DNA from: DASQPA01 sp035644215
GTDB lineage: Bacteria > Acidobacteriota > Thermoanaerobaculia > Multivoradales > UBA5704
Assembly: GCA_035644215.1 (NCBI GenBank)
Contig: DASQPA010000171.1
Coordinates: forward strand, 1 to 20,290
Length of the DNA: 20,290 nucleotides
Reading direction: 5' to 3'
The notes under the pieces were generated by a model, which worked only from the letters and a program-made list of their open reading frames with translations, was not told where the DNA came from and did no database searches. A program made the translations under genes and the position numbers. This document shows, piece after piece, positions 7,073-14,042 of the stretch (positions within the stretch are counted from its first letter, which is position 1; each line of letters opens with the position of its first letter).

Positions 7073-7969
7073 ATGAAGCCCGCCCCCTTCGACTATGAGG
7101 CTCCCGATTCCCTGCCCGCGGCGCTCGACCTGCTCGCCCGGTATTGGGAGAAGGGGGAGGAGGCGAAGCTGCTCGCCGGGGGGCAGAGCCTGATTCCGGT
7201 GATGAATTTCCGGCTCGCCCAGCCGGCCCTCCTCGTCGACCTGAACCGGCTCTCTGACCTCGCCTATGTCCGCCGCTCCGACGCCGGGGGCCTCGCCCTG
7301 GGCGCCATGACCCGGCAGCGGCGGCTGGAGCGCGATCCGCTGGTCGCGGAGCTGGCGCCGCTCCTCGCCGAGGCCGTGCCGTTCATCGCCCACCCGCAGA
7401 TCAGGAACCGCGGCACCCTGGGCGGCAGCCTCTCCCATGCCGACCCCGCCGCCGAGCTGCCGGCGGTGGCGGTGGCGCTCGACGCCCGCCTGCGCCTGGC
7501 GCGGGCCGGCGCCGAGCGCTGGGTGGCGGCCCGCGATTTCTTCGCCGGCCTCTTTACGACCGCCCTCGCCGCCGACGAGATCCTCGTCGAGGTCGAAATC
7601 CCGCCGCCGCCGCCGCGGACCGGCTGGGCCTTCCTGGAGGTCGCCCGCCGCCATGGCGACTATGCCCAGGCCGGGGTGGCCGCCCGGGTGTCGCTCGACG
7701 CCGAGGGGCGCTGCCGGGAGGCCGGGCTCACCTACCTCTCCGCTGGCGGCGCCCCGGTGGCCGCGCGCCAGGCCGCCGCCGTCCTCGCGGGAACCGCCCC
7801 TTCGCCTGCGGCGTTCGCGGCGGCGGCCGAGGCGGCCCAGGAGGAGATCCATCCGGTGGACGACGTGCATGCCAGCGCCCGCTTCAAGCGCCACCTGGCC
7901 CGCGTCCTGACCGTCCGCGCCCTCACCCTGGCGACCGCCCGGGCGCGGGGAGAGGAGATCGTTCGATGA
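7073..7969 (+). CDS. Molybdenum hydroxylase FAD-binding subunit (CoxM/XdhB-type)
   Basis: This 298-residue protein is the flavin subunit of the xanthine dehydrogenase / CO dehydrogenase family. It passes electrons from the [2Fe-2S] subunit to an acceptor. FAD-binding motifs are LLAGGQSLIPVMNFRLAQP (33-51) and IRNRGTLGGSLSHADPAAE (110-128), at the usual positions, followed by the C-terminal CO-dehydrogenase flavoprotein domain (about 180-285). The frame is open far upstream, but ATG at 7073 is chosen because the family N-terminus (MKPAPFDYEAPDSL) begins there. The gene ends in an ATGA overlap with the iron-sulfur subunit. The catalytic molybdopterin subunit is not adjacent. The substrate cannot be told from this subunit. 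Confidence 0.93.
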   Translation: MKPAPFDYEAPDSLPAALDLLARYWEKGEEAKLLAGGQSLIPVMNFRLAQPALLVDLNRLSDLAYVRRSDAGGLALGAMTRQRRLERDPLVAELAPLLAEAVPFIAHPQIRNRGTLGGSLSHADPAAELPAVAVALDARLRLARAGAERWVAARDFFAGLFTTALAADEILVEVEIPPPPPRTGWAFLEVARRHGDYAQAGVAARVSLDAEGRCREAGLTYLSAGGAPVAARQAAAVLAGTAPSPAAFAAAAEAAQEEIHPVDDVHASARFKRHLARVLTVRALTLATARARGEEIVR

Positions 7970-8448
7970 GCTCCCGCTCCATCGCGGTCACCGTCAACGG
8001 CCGGCACCACGAGCGGCAGGTCGAGCCGCGGCTCCTGCTCTCCGACTTCCTCCGCCACGAGCTGGGGTTGACCGGCACCCACGTGGGCTGCGAGCACGGG
8101 GTGTGCGGAGCCTGCACGGTGCTCCTGGACGGCGAGCCCGTCCGCTCCTGCCTGCTCCTCGCCGTCCAGGCGGACGGGCACGAGCTGACGACGGTCGAGG
8201 GGCTGGCGCCGGCACCAGGGACTCTCCATCCTCTCCAGGAGGCGTTCCGCGAGGCGCACGGCCTGCAGTGCGGCTTCTGCACCCCGGGTTTCCTCCTCAC
8301 CCTCGTGCCCTTCCTCGCCGAGCACCCCGATCCCTCCGAAACCGAGATCCGCCAGGCGCTCTCGGGCAACCTCTGCCGCTGCACCGGCTACCAGCACATC
8401 GTCGACGCGGTGCAGCTCGCGGTCGCGGCCCGGCGGGCCGGGTCATGA
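7966..8448 (+). CDS. Molybdenum hydroxylase [2Fe-2S] subunit (CoxS/XdhC-type)
   Basis: The 160-residue protein carries both iron-sulfur clusters of the family. The N-terminal ferredoxin-like domain has GCEHGVCGACTV and a later cysteine (Cys42, 47, 50 and 62). The C-terminal helical domain has QCGFCTPG and NLCRCTGY (Cys102, 105, 137 and 139). All eight ligands are present and the length is normal, so this looks functional. In known complexes it relays electrons from the molybdenum centre to FAD. ATG at 7966 overlaps the preceding TGA (ATGA), and its own stop overlaps the start of the amidase gene in the same way. In most operons of this family the large molybdopterin subunit would be next, but here an amidase follows. 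Confidence 0.95.
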   Translation: MSSRSIAVTVNGRHHERQVEPRLLLSDFLRHELGLTGTHVGCEHGVCGACTVLLDGEPVRSCLLLAVQADGHELTTVEGLAPAPGTLHPLQEAFREAHGLQCGFCTPGFLLTLVPFLAEHPDPSETEIRQALSGNLCRCTGYQHIVDAVQLAVAARRAGS

Positions 8449-9806
8449 GCCTCCGGGTTCCAGAAGACGGGCTGGCGACATTGGCCGCGGCCCTGGCGTC
8501 GGGCGAGCTGCCCCTGCTGTCCTATCTCGACGCCCTCCTGGCCCGGATCGCCGAGCGCGACCCGGCGCTCCAGGCCCTCCTCCCCGAGGAGGACCGCGCC
8601 GGGCGGCTGCGGCGCGAGGCCGCGGCGCTCCTCGACCGCTGGCCTCATCCCGAGGGCCGGCCGCCGCTCTTCGGGGTCCCGGTGGGGATCAAGGACATCT
8701 TCCGGGTGGACGGTTTTCCCACCGGGGCCGGCAGCCGCCTGCCGACCGCCGAATTCGCCGGCCGCCAGGCGGAGGCGGTGACGATCCTCCAGGCCGCCGG
8801 CGCCCTGATCCTCGGCAAGACGGTCTCGACCGAGTTCGCCTACTTCGCGCCCGGGCCGACCCGGAACCCGCACGATCCCGAGCGCACCCCGGGCGGTTCG
8901 AGCAGCGGCTCGGCGGCGGCGGTGGCCGCCGGGCTCTGCCCCTTGGCCTTAGGCACCCAGACGATCGGCTCGACCCTTCGCCCGGCCGCCTACTGCGGCG
9001 TGGTGGGCTTCAAGCCCACCTTCGGCCGCATCTCCGTCGCCGGGGCGGTGCCGCTCGCGCCCTCGCTCGACCACGTGGGCCTCTTCACCTCTGACGTGGC
9101 GGGGGCCGCCTGCGCCGCTGCGGTGCTCTGCTCGGAGTGGCGGCCCGAGGCCACCCGTGGCAGCGGGAAGAGGCCGCGGCTGGGGATCCCCGAGGGTCCC
9201 TACCTGGAGCAGGCCTCGGCCGAGGGGCTGGCCGGCTTCCGCGCCGCCTGCGACCGCCTCGCCGCGGCCGGCTTCGAGGTCAAGCCGGTGCCGGCGATGC
9301 CTGACTTTGCGGACGCCGCCGGTATCGCCGGGATCGAGGGGATCGCCAACCGGCACCGCCGGATCGTCGCCGCCGAGGCGGCGCGGGTCCATGCCGGCTG
9401 GTACGGCCGCTTCGGCGTCCTCTACAGCCCGCAGATGCGGGACCTCATCGAGCGCGGGCGGACGGTCTCCGACGAGGACCTCGACCGCGCCCTGGCCGGC
9501 CGCGCCGCGCTGCGGCGCGAGCTGGCCGACCTCCTCGACCATCATGAGCTCGATTTCTGGATCTCGCCCCCCGCCCAGGGACCCGCGCCGCGCGGCCTGG
9601 GCAACACCGGCGACCCGGTGATGAGCATCCCCTGGACCCACGCCGGCCTGCCGGCCCTCAGCCTGCCCGCGGGCCGGAGCGCCGAGGGGCTCCCTCTGGG
9701 CCTCCAGATCGCCGGCCGTTGGCAGGAGGACGAGGCCCTCCTCGCCGCCGCGGCGGACGTCGAACGGGTCGTCTCGCCCCTGGCCGGAGGGGCCGGAGCC
9801 CGATGA
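8445..9806 (+). CDS. Amidase signature family hydrolase
   Basis: This 453-residue enzyme has the Ser-cisSer-Lys triad of the amidase signature family: Lys83 in VGIKDIF, cis-Ser153 in PGGSSSGSAAAVAAG and nucleophile Ser176 in GTQTIGSTLRP. These residues were placed by alignment from memory. The canonical GTDTGGS is replaced by GTQTIGS, so it belongs to a side branch, and it should not be taken for GatA. Family members hydrolyse carboxamides, ureido acids, allophanate or similar compounds. Its start and stop overlap the flanking genes by ATGA, so it is translated with them. From context it may release ammonia from an open-chain amide such as oxamate or a ureido acid; this is inference. The start at 8445 is fixed by the overlap. 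Upstream codons in frame lie inside the iron-sulfur gene. Confidence 0.92.
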   Translation: MSLRVPEDGLATLAAALASGELPLLSYLDALLARIAERDPALQALLPEEDRAGRLRREAAALLDRWPHPEGRPPLFGVPVGIKDIFRVDGFPTGAGSRLPTAEFAGRQAEAVTILQAAGALILGKTVSTEFAYFAPGPTRNPHDPERTPGGSSSGSAAAVAAGLCPLALGTQTIGSTLRPAAYCGVVGFKPTFGRISVAGAVPLAPSLDHVGLFTSDVAGAACAAAVLCSEWRPEATRGSGKRPRLGIPEGPYLEQASAEGLAGFRAACDRLAAAGFEVKPVPAMPDFADAAGIAGIEGIANRHRRIVAAEAARVHAGWYGRFGVLYSPQMRDLIERGRTVSDEDLDRALAGRAALRRELADLLDHHELDFWISPPAQGPAPRGLGNTGDPVMSIPWTHAGLPALSLPAGRSAEGLPLGLQIAGRWQEDEALLAAAADVERVVSPLAGGAGAR

Positions 9807-11551
9807 CCGCCCCGTCCGTCGTCCGTGCCGCCGTCCGCCCCGGGGCATTCCACGACTCGGTGATGCTGATGCGCCTCCAGGCCGCGCTCGCCGCCCTCCC
9901 CGGGGTGCTCGACGCCGGGGTGGTGATGGCGACCCCGGCCAACCTCGCGCTGCTGGCGGCCGGGGGGCTGCAGCTGCCGGAAGACCTCACGGCCGGGCCG
10001 GACGACCTCCTGGTCGCGGTGCGGGCGGCGGACGAGGCGGCCGCGGCGGACGCCCTGGCCCGGGTCGATCCTCTCCTCGCCGAGCGCGGAGGGGCGGGCC
10101 CGGTCCTCGGCTTCCGGCCGCGTGGTGTGAGCACCGCTCTGAAGCTCCTCCCCGCGGCGCGCTGGGTGCTGGTGTCGATCGCCGGCCGCCATGCCGCGGC
10201 GGTGGCGCGCGAGGCCCTGGACCTGGGAAAGAACGTCTTCCTCTACAGCGACAACGTGCCGCTCGCCGACGAGGTGGCGCTCAAGCGGACGGCGCGCGAG
10301 CGGGGTCTCCTCGTCCTCGGACCCGATTGCGGCACGGCGATCGTCGGCGGGGTGGGGTTGGGCTTCGCCAACCGCGTGCGGCGCGGGGGAATCGGCCTGG
10401 TGGGGGCCTCGGGAACCGGTCTCCAGGCGGCGACCAGCCACATCCACGACTTGGGCGGCGGGATCTCCCAGGCGATCGGCACCGGCGGGCGCGACCTCCA
10501 GGCCGAGCCCGGGGGCGCGACCGCGATCCAGGCGCTCGACCTGCTGCGCCGCGACCCCGAGACGGCGGTGATCGTCCTCCTCGGCAAGCCGCCGGCCCCC
10601 GAGGTCACGGTCCGCCTCCTCTCCTTCCTCCGCGCCGTCGGCAAGCCGTCCGTCGTCCACCTCCTGGGAGCGCCGCTCCCCGGCCGCCGGCAGGGCGATC
10701 TCCACTTCGCGGCCAGCCTGGCCGAGGCGGCAGAGATGGCGGTCGCCCTCTCCTCGGGGGCGGTCCGGCCGCACCCCACCTTCGGCGAGCCGGGGCCGCG
10801 GCGGTCCCGATCGGCGGGGGCGCCGGCGGGGCCGCGCTATCTGCGCGGCCTCTTCTCGGGGGGAACGCTCGCCGCTGAGGCCCTCCTGGGGCTCCAGGCC
10901 GGCCTCTCGCCGCTGTGGTCGAACGTCTCCCTCCCCGGCCTCGCCGCCGTCCAGCGTCTCCCCGATCCGCTGGTGAGCCAGGCCCATACCCTTCTGGACC
11001 TCGGCGACGACGCCTTCACCGTCGGCCGGCTCCACCCGATGATCGACCACGACCTCCGGCGGCGGCGCCTGCGCCAGGAGGCGGCCGATCCCGCGGTGGC
11101 GGTCCTCCTCTTGGACGTGGTGCTGGGGGAGGGCGCCCACCCCGATCCGGCGGGAGAGCTGGCGCCGACCCTCGCCCAGGTCCGCGCCGCGGCGGCCGCC
11201 GCCGGCCGCGAGTTGGCCGTCCTCGCCGTGGTGGTGGGGACCGAGGACGACCCGCAGAACCTGGCGCTCTCGGTCGAGCGCCTGGCGGCGGCCGGAGCGC
11301 GGGTCTTCCGCACTGTCGACGCGGCGGTGGTGGCGGCCCTCGCCCTCCTCGCCGAGCCCGCCGTCCTCGACGGCCCCCCCGTCCCCCTGGAGGCGATCCG
11401 CCCGCCGCTCGCCGCGATCAACGTCGGTCTCGAATCTTTCTACGAGAGCCTGGTCGCCCAGGGCGCCCAAACCGTGCAGGTCGACTGGCGGCCTCCCGCC
11501 GGGGGCGACGAGGCGCTGGCCAGCCTCCTGGCCCGGATGAAACAGCGCTGA
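9803..11551 (+). CDS. fdrA: FdrA (AllF)-like acyl-CoA synthetase-fold protein, oxamate carbamoyltransferase subunit family
   Basis: The 582-residue protein matches the FdrA family, built on succinyl-CoA synthetase alpha-like folds. Visible motifs are GKNVFLYSDNVPLADEVALK, LVLGPDCGTAIVGGVGLGF (about residue 170) and GIGLVGASGTGLQAATSHIHDLGGG (about 196-220), then a second nucleotide-binding-like half from about 365. In E. coli, FdrA works with the YlbE and YlbF proteins (AllFGH) as the carbamoyltransferase of allantoin and oxalurate breakdown. The DUF1116 (YlbE-type) gene follows here, but no YlbF-type gene. The last 45 residues (about 538-582, AINVGLESFYE to VDWRPPAGGDEA) form an extra segment that I think is shared by relatives in similar clusters but cannot verify. 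ATG at 9803 overlaps the amidase stop. The TGA stop is part of the duplicated target of the element that follows. Confidence 0.88.
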   Translation: MTAPSVVRAAVRPGAFHDSVMLMRLQAALAALPGVLDAGVVMATPANLALLAAGGLQLPEDLTAGPDDLLVAVRAADEAAAADALARVDPLLAERGGAGPVLGFRPRGVSTALKLLPAARWVLVSIAGRHAAAVAREALDLGKNVFLYSDNVPLADEVALKRTARERGLLVLGPDCGTAIVGGVGLGFANRVRRGGIGLVGASGTGLQAATSHIHDLGGGISQAIGTGGRDLQAEPGGATAIQALDLLRRDPETAVIVLLGKPPAPEVTVRLLSFLRAVGKPSVVHLLGAPLPGRRQGDLHFAASLAEAAEMAVALSSGAVRPHPTFGEPGPRRSRSAGAPAGPRYLRGLFSGGTLAAEALLGLQAGLSPLWSNVSLPGLAAVQRLPDPLVSQAHTLLDLGDDAFTVGRLHPMIDHDLRRRRLRQEAADPAVAVLLLDVVLGEGAHPDPAGELAPTLAQVRAAAAAAGRELAVLAVVVGTEDDPQNLALSVERLAAAGARVFRTVDAAVVAALALLAEPAVLDGPPVPLEAIRPPLAAINVGLESFYESLVAQGAQTVQVDWRPPAGGDEALASLLARMKQR

Positions 11552-11782
11552 GAGGCTGTGAAAGAATGATTGCACGCGGAAATTCCCGTAGAGACGCCCC
11601 AGGCGCTATCGAAATCCTTGCCGTTACCACGCCGTCGGGGCGTCTCCAGCGCCACCGAGATCTCAGGCGTCTGAGGCCTGCGGAGACGCCCCGACGTCCG
11701 TGGTTCCGGCAAGGTCCAGGAGGCCGGCAGGGGCGTCTCTACGGAGACCCGCCGGGTAGGAGGCCGATTTTTTCACAGCCTC
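11552..11782. mobile_element. 231-bp MITE-like element inserted between fdrA and the DUF1116 gene
   Basis: The ends are inverted repeats: GAGGCTGTGAAAGAAT at the left and ATTTTTTCACAGCCTC at the right (15 of 16 match). The element is flanked by direct TGA copies (11549-11551 and 11783-11785; CTGA if one extra base is counted), as expected of a target-site duplication. The left TGA is the fdrA stop codon, so the insertion preserved it. It has no transposase gene and its interior is made of nested inverted repeats, as in non-autonomous elements. A 3-bp TNA-type duplication would suit some IS5-family groups, but that assignment is a guess. Removing it would leave fdrA and the next gene 16 bases apart, with the ribosome site GGAGAGAG between them. 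Confidence 0.8.
11587..11743. repeat. Nested inverted repeats inside the MITE-like element
   Basis: CGTAGAGACGCCCC (11587-11600) is exactly complementary to GGGGCGTCTCTACG (11730-11743). Inside this pair, a second inverted repeat of about 30 bp with a few mismatches joins 11618-11647 to 11682-11713. The core GAGACGCCCC thus appears four times in alternating orientation. RNA read through the operon could fold into a long, branched hairpin here. Confidence 0.8.
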
Positions 11783-11785
11783 TGA

Positions 11786-11793
11786 GGAGAGAG
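11786..11793 (+). promoter_or_regulatory. Ribosome binding site of the DUF1116 gene, just outside the inserted element
   Basis: GGAGAGAG lies 8 bases before the ATG at 11802 and directly after the right TGA duplication. It belonged to the original operon junction and was left intact by the insertion. Confidence 0.7.
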
Positions 11794-11801
11794 ACCCTGT
11801 C

Positions 11802-13064
11802 ATGAGCCACGTCGACGTCGACCGCGCCAACTCGATCGCCCTGGAACGCCTCCTCGCCGCGCGGCCTCGTCTCGTCGGCGTGGCGCGGGCGGGGGACGTC
11901 GTTCCCGGCCTGGGCAAGAACCAGCTCCGTCTCCTTCATGCCGGGCCGCCGATCACCTGGGAGCGGGCCTCGGGGCCGCTGCGCGGCGCGGTGATCGGCG
12001 CCCTCCTCTACGAGGGGCTGGCGGCGAACGAGGCCGAGGCCGTCGCCCGGGTGGAGCGCGGCGAGGTCGAGCTCTCCCCCTGCCACCACCACGCCGCGGT
12101 CGGCCCCATGGCCGGGGTGATCTCCCCGTCGATGGCGGTCTACGTGGTGGAGGACACCGCGGCGACCGGCGGGACGCGCCGCTTCTTCTCGAACCTCAAC
12201 GAGGGCTACGGCAAGGTCCTGCGCTACGGCGCTTTCGCCCCCGAGGTGCTCGATCGCCTGCGCTTCCTGAACGAGACGGTGGGGCCGGTCCTCGGCGAGG
12301 CGATCGAGCGGGCCGGCGGCATCGACCTCCAGGCGCTCGTCGCCGAAGCCCTCCACATGGGCGACGAGGGGCACAACCGCAACCGGGCCGGATCGCTGCT
12401 CTTCCTGAAGCTGCTCGCTCCCCATATCGCCCGCGCCGCCTCCCCAGGCGGCGCCGCGGCGGTCCTCGACGCCCTGGGGGGCAACGCCCTCGCGGTCCTC
12501 AACCCGGTGATGGCGGCCTGCAAGGCGATGGCCGACGCGGCGCACGGCGTCGAAGGCTCGACCCTGGTCACCGCCATGGCCCGGAACGGCACCGACTTCG
12601 GCATCCGGGTGAGCGGCCTGGGGGATCGCTGGTTCACCGCTCCCGCCATCGTCCCCGAGGGGCTCTACTTCCCCGGCTTTTCCGGCGCCGACGCCAACCC
12701 CGACATCGGCGACTCGACGATCACCGAGACGGCGGGGATCGGCGCCTTCGCCATGGCCGCGGCCCCCGCCATCGTGAGCTTCGTCGGCGGCACCCCCGAG
12801 GACGCCAAGAATGCCACCCTGGAGATGTACGAGATCACCGCCGGCGAGCATACCCGCTTCACCATCCCCACGCTCGGCTTCCGCGGCACGCCGGTGGGAA
12901 TCGACCTGAGGAAGGTCCTGGAGTTGGGGATCACCCCGCGCATCAACACCGGCATCGCCCACCGCGAGGCCGGGGTCGGCCAGATCGGCGCCGGCCTGGT
13001 GCGGCCGCCGCTCGCCGTCTTCCACGAGGCGCTCCTCGCCTTCGCGGAGCACTATGGTTTCTAG
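11802..13064 (+). CDS. allG: DUF1116 (YlbE/AllG-like) protein, oxamate carbamoyltransferase subunit family
   Basis: The 420-residue protein resembles E. coli YlbE/AllG throughout. Shared blocks from memory are LLHAGPPITWE, GAVIGALLYEG, ELSPCHHHAAVGPMAGV, SNLNEGYGKVLRYGA, MGDEGHNRN, TAMARNGTDFGIRVSGLGD with RWFTAPA, NPDIGDSTITET and INTGIAHREAGVGQIGAG. With FdrA it belongs to the carbamoyltransferase complex acting on oxalurate/oxamate and carbamoyl phosphate. The third E. coli subunit (AllH, DUF2877) is not encoded in this window. The inserted element now separates it from fdrA by 250 bp; the reconstructed original spacing was 16 bases. The cyclase-family gene follows after 32 bp. The length is normal and all motifs look intact. 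That the partner set is sufficient without AllH is unproven. Confidence 0.88.
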   Translation: MSHVDVDRANSIALERLLAARPRLVGVARAGDVVPGLGKNQLRLLHAGPPITWERASGPLRGAVIGALLYEGLAANEAEAVARVERGEVELSPCHHHAAVGPMAGVISPSMAVYVVEDTAATGGTRRFFSNLNEGYGKVLRYGAFAPEVLDRLRFLNETVGPVLGEAIERAGGIDLQALVAEALHMGDEGHNRNRAGSLLFLKLLAPHIARAASPGGAAAVLDALGGNALAVLNPVMAACKAMADAAHGVEGSTLVTAMARNGTDFGIRVSGLGDRWFTAPAIVPEGLYFPGFSGADANPDIGDSTITETAGIGAFAMAAAPAIVSFVGGTPEDAKNATLEMYEITAGEHTRFTIPTLGFRGTPVGIDLRKVLELGITPRINTGIAHREAGVGQIGAGLVRPPLAVFHEALLAFAEHYGF

Positions 13065-13096
13065 CCGGGTTTTCTGAGGAATAGAGAGGAGGAGCG

Positions 13097-13921
13097 ATGT
13101 ACGTCCCCTACGACATGAGCCGGGTGAGGGTCCTGGACCTCTCCCAGAACTTCAGCATGGATTCCCCGTCCTTCGCCTTCTACGAGGGGCCGACCGTCAA
13201 GTGGGTGAAGCGCCTCGCCTTCGAGGGGGTGAACGCGCAGTTCATCTCGACCACCAACCACATTGCGACCCACCTCGATTCGCCCATCCACTTCTACGAC
13301 CCCGGGCCGGACATCTCCGGCATCCCGCTCTCCACCCTCTTCGGCCCGGCCTGCATCGTCGACCTCTCCCGTTTCGGCGTGGGCGACTACCAGATCTACG
13401 GGCCGGAGCACTTCGAACGCTGGGAAAAAGAGACCGGCATCACCATTCAGCGCGGCGACATCCTGGTGATCCACACCGGCTACCATCACTTTTACAACGA
13501 GGATTGGTACAAGGTCCACAACCAGGAGCAGGCCGATCTCCCGCGCGCCTTCCTGAAGCACCCCGGGCCGCAGAGCCGCTTCGTCGACTGGGTGCTCGAT
13601 CGCGGCATCCGCTGGCTGGCGGTCGACTGCATCGCCGCCGACCACCCCTGGAACACCAACGTGCGCCGCGCCCGGCCGGACCTCATCCCCGAGGTCGAGG
13701 CGGCGCTCGGCATGTCGCTCGACGAGGCTTTCCCCTGGCCCAAGGACTACCAGTGCATGCACGTCAAGCTTTTCCCCCACGGCGTCTTCCACGCCGAGAA
13801 TTTAGGAGGGCAGATCGACGAGGTGCTGGATCAGCGGGTCTGGCTGGGCTGTTTTCCCTTCCGCTTCAAGGGTGGGGAGGCGGCGTTTGCGCGGGTGGTG
13901 GCGTTCGTGGAGGAGAAGTGA
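13097..13921 (+). CDS. Cyclase-family metal-dependent hydrolase (kynurenine formamidase / isatin hydrolase fold)
   Basis: This 274-residue protein fits the cyclase family (PF04199-type), metal-dependent hydrolases that open cyclic amides or cleave formamides. The metal motif HxGTHxDxPxH appears as HIATHLDSPIH (residues 55-65; His55, His59, Asp61 and His65), with Ala in place of the usual Gly. Later blocks are GDILVIHTGYHHFY, WLAVDCIAADHPWNTN and KLFPHGVFHAENLGGQIDEV. There is no signal peptide. ATG at 13097 follows AGGAGGAG by 4-5 bases, a strong ribosome site. It is the last gene of the operon, 32 bp after the DUF1116 gene. From context it may open a heterocycle or imide ring to give the ureido acid used by the carbamoyltransferase; this is inference. 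No clear terminator is visible before the convergent genes. Confidence 0.9.
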   Translation: MYVPYDMSRVRVLDLSQNFSMDSPSFAFYEGPTVKWVKRLAFEGVNAQFISTTNHIATHLDSPIHFYDPGPDISGIPLSTLFGPACIVDLSRFGVGDYQIYGPEHFERWEKETGITIQRGDILVIHTGYHHFYNEDWYKVHNQEQADLPRAFLKHPGPQSRFVDWVLDRGIRWLAVDCIAADHPWNTNVRRARPDLIPEVEAALGMSLDEAFPWPKDYQCMHVKLFPHGVFHAENLGGQIDEVLDQRVWLGCFPFRFKGGEAAFARVVAFVEEK

Positions 13922-13982
13922 GCGGTAAGCTGCACGCAGCGACCAGGAGGCCGATCAGCGGCACCACACATTCGCGAAGTCC

Positions 13983-14042
13983 GGCTAACGCTGATGCCGA
14001 TGAGCGGCAGCTTTGCTGTCCTCTCGATCGGTCGGGTTGGCC
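13983..14042 (-). other. attC-like integron recombination site (60 bp) at the 3' end of the first unknown membrane-protein gene
   Basis: Read on the minus strand, the parts are GGCCAAC (14042-14036), a 4-base spacer, CCGATCGAG (14031-14023), an 18-base middle containing CAGC-AAA-GCTG, CTCATCGG (14004-13997), a 7-base spacer and GTTAGCC (13989-13983). The outer boxes are complementary apart from one position. The inner arms pair as CCGAT-GAG, with one extra C in the left arm, which is the known attC hallmark of an unpaired base in that arm. The total length is at the short end of known sites. The outer boxes deviate by one base from the RYYYAAC/GTTRRRY consensus. The coding frame of the gene runs through the site and stops at TAG inside the last box. 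Confidence 0.55.

Noticed and set aside
9542..11575. A 677-codon open frame antisense to fdrA
   Set aside because: Same reason: composition bias of the opposite strand of a high-GC gene; the plus-strand frame has clear FdrA motifs.
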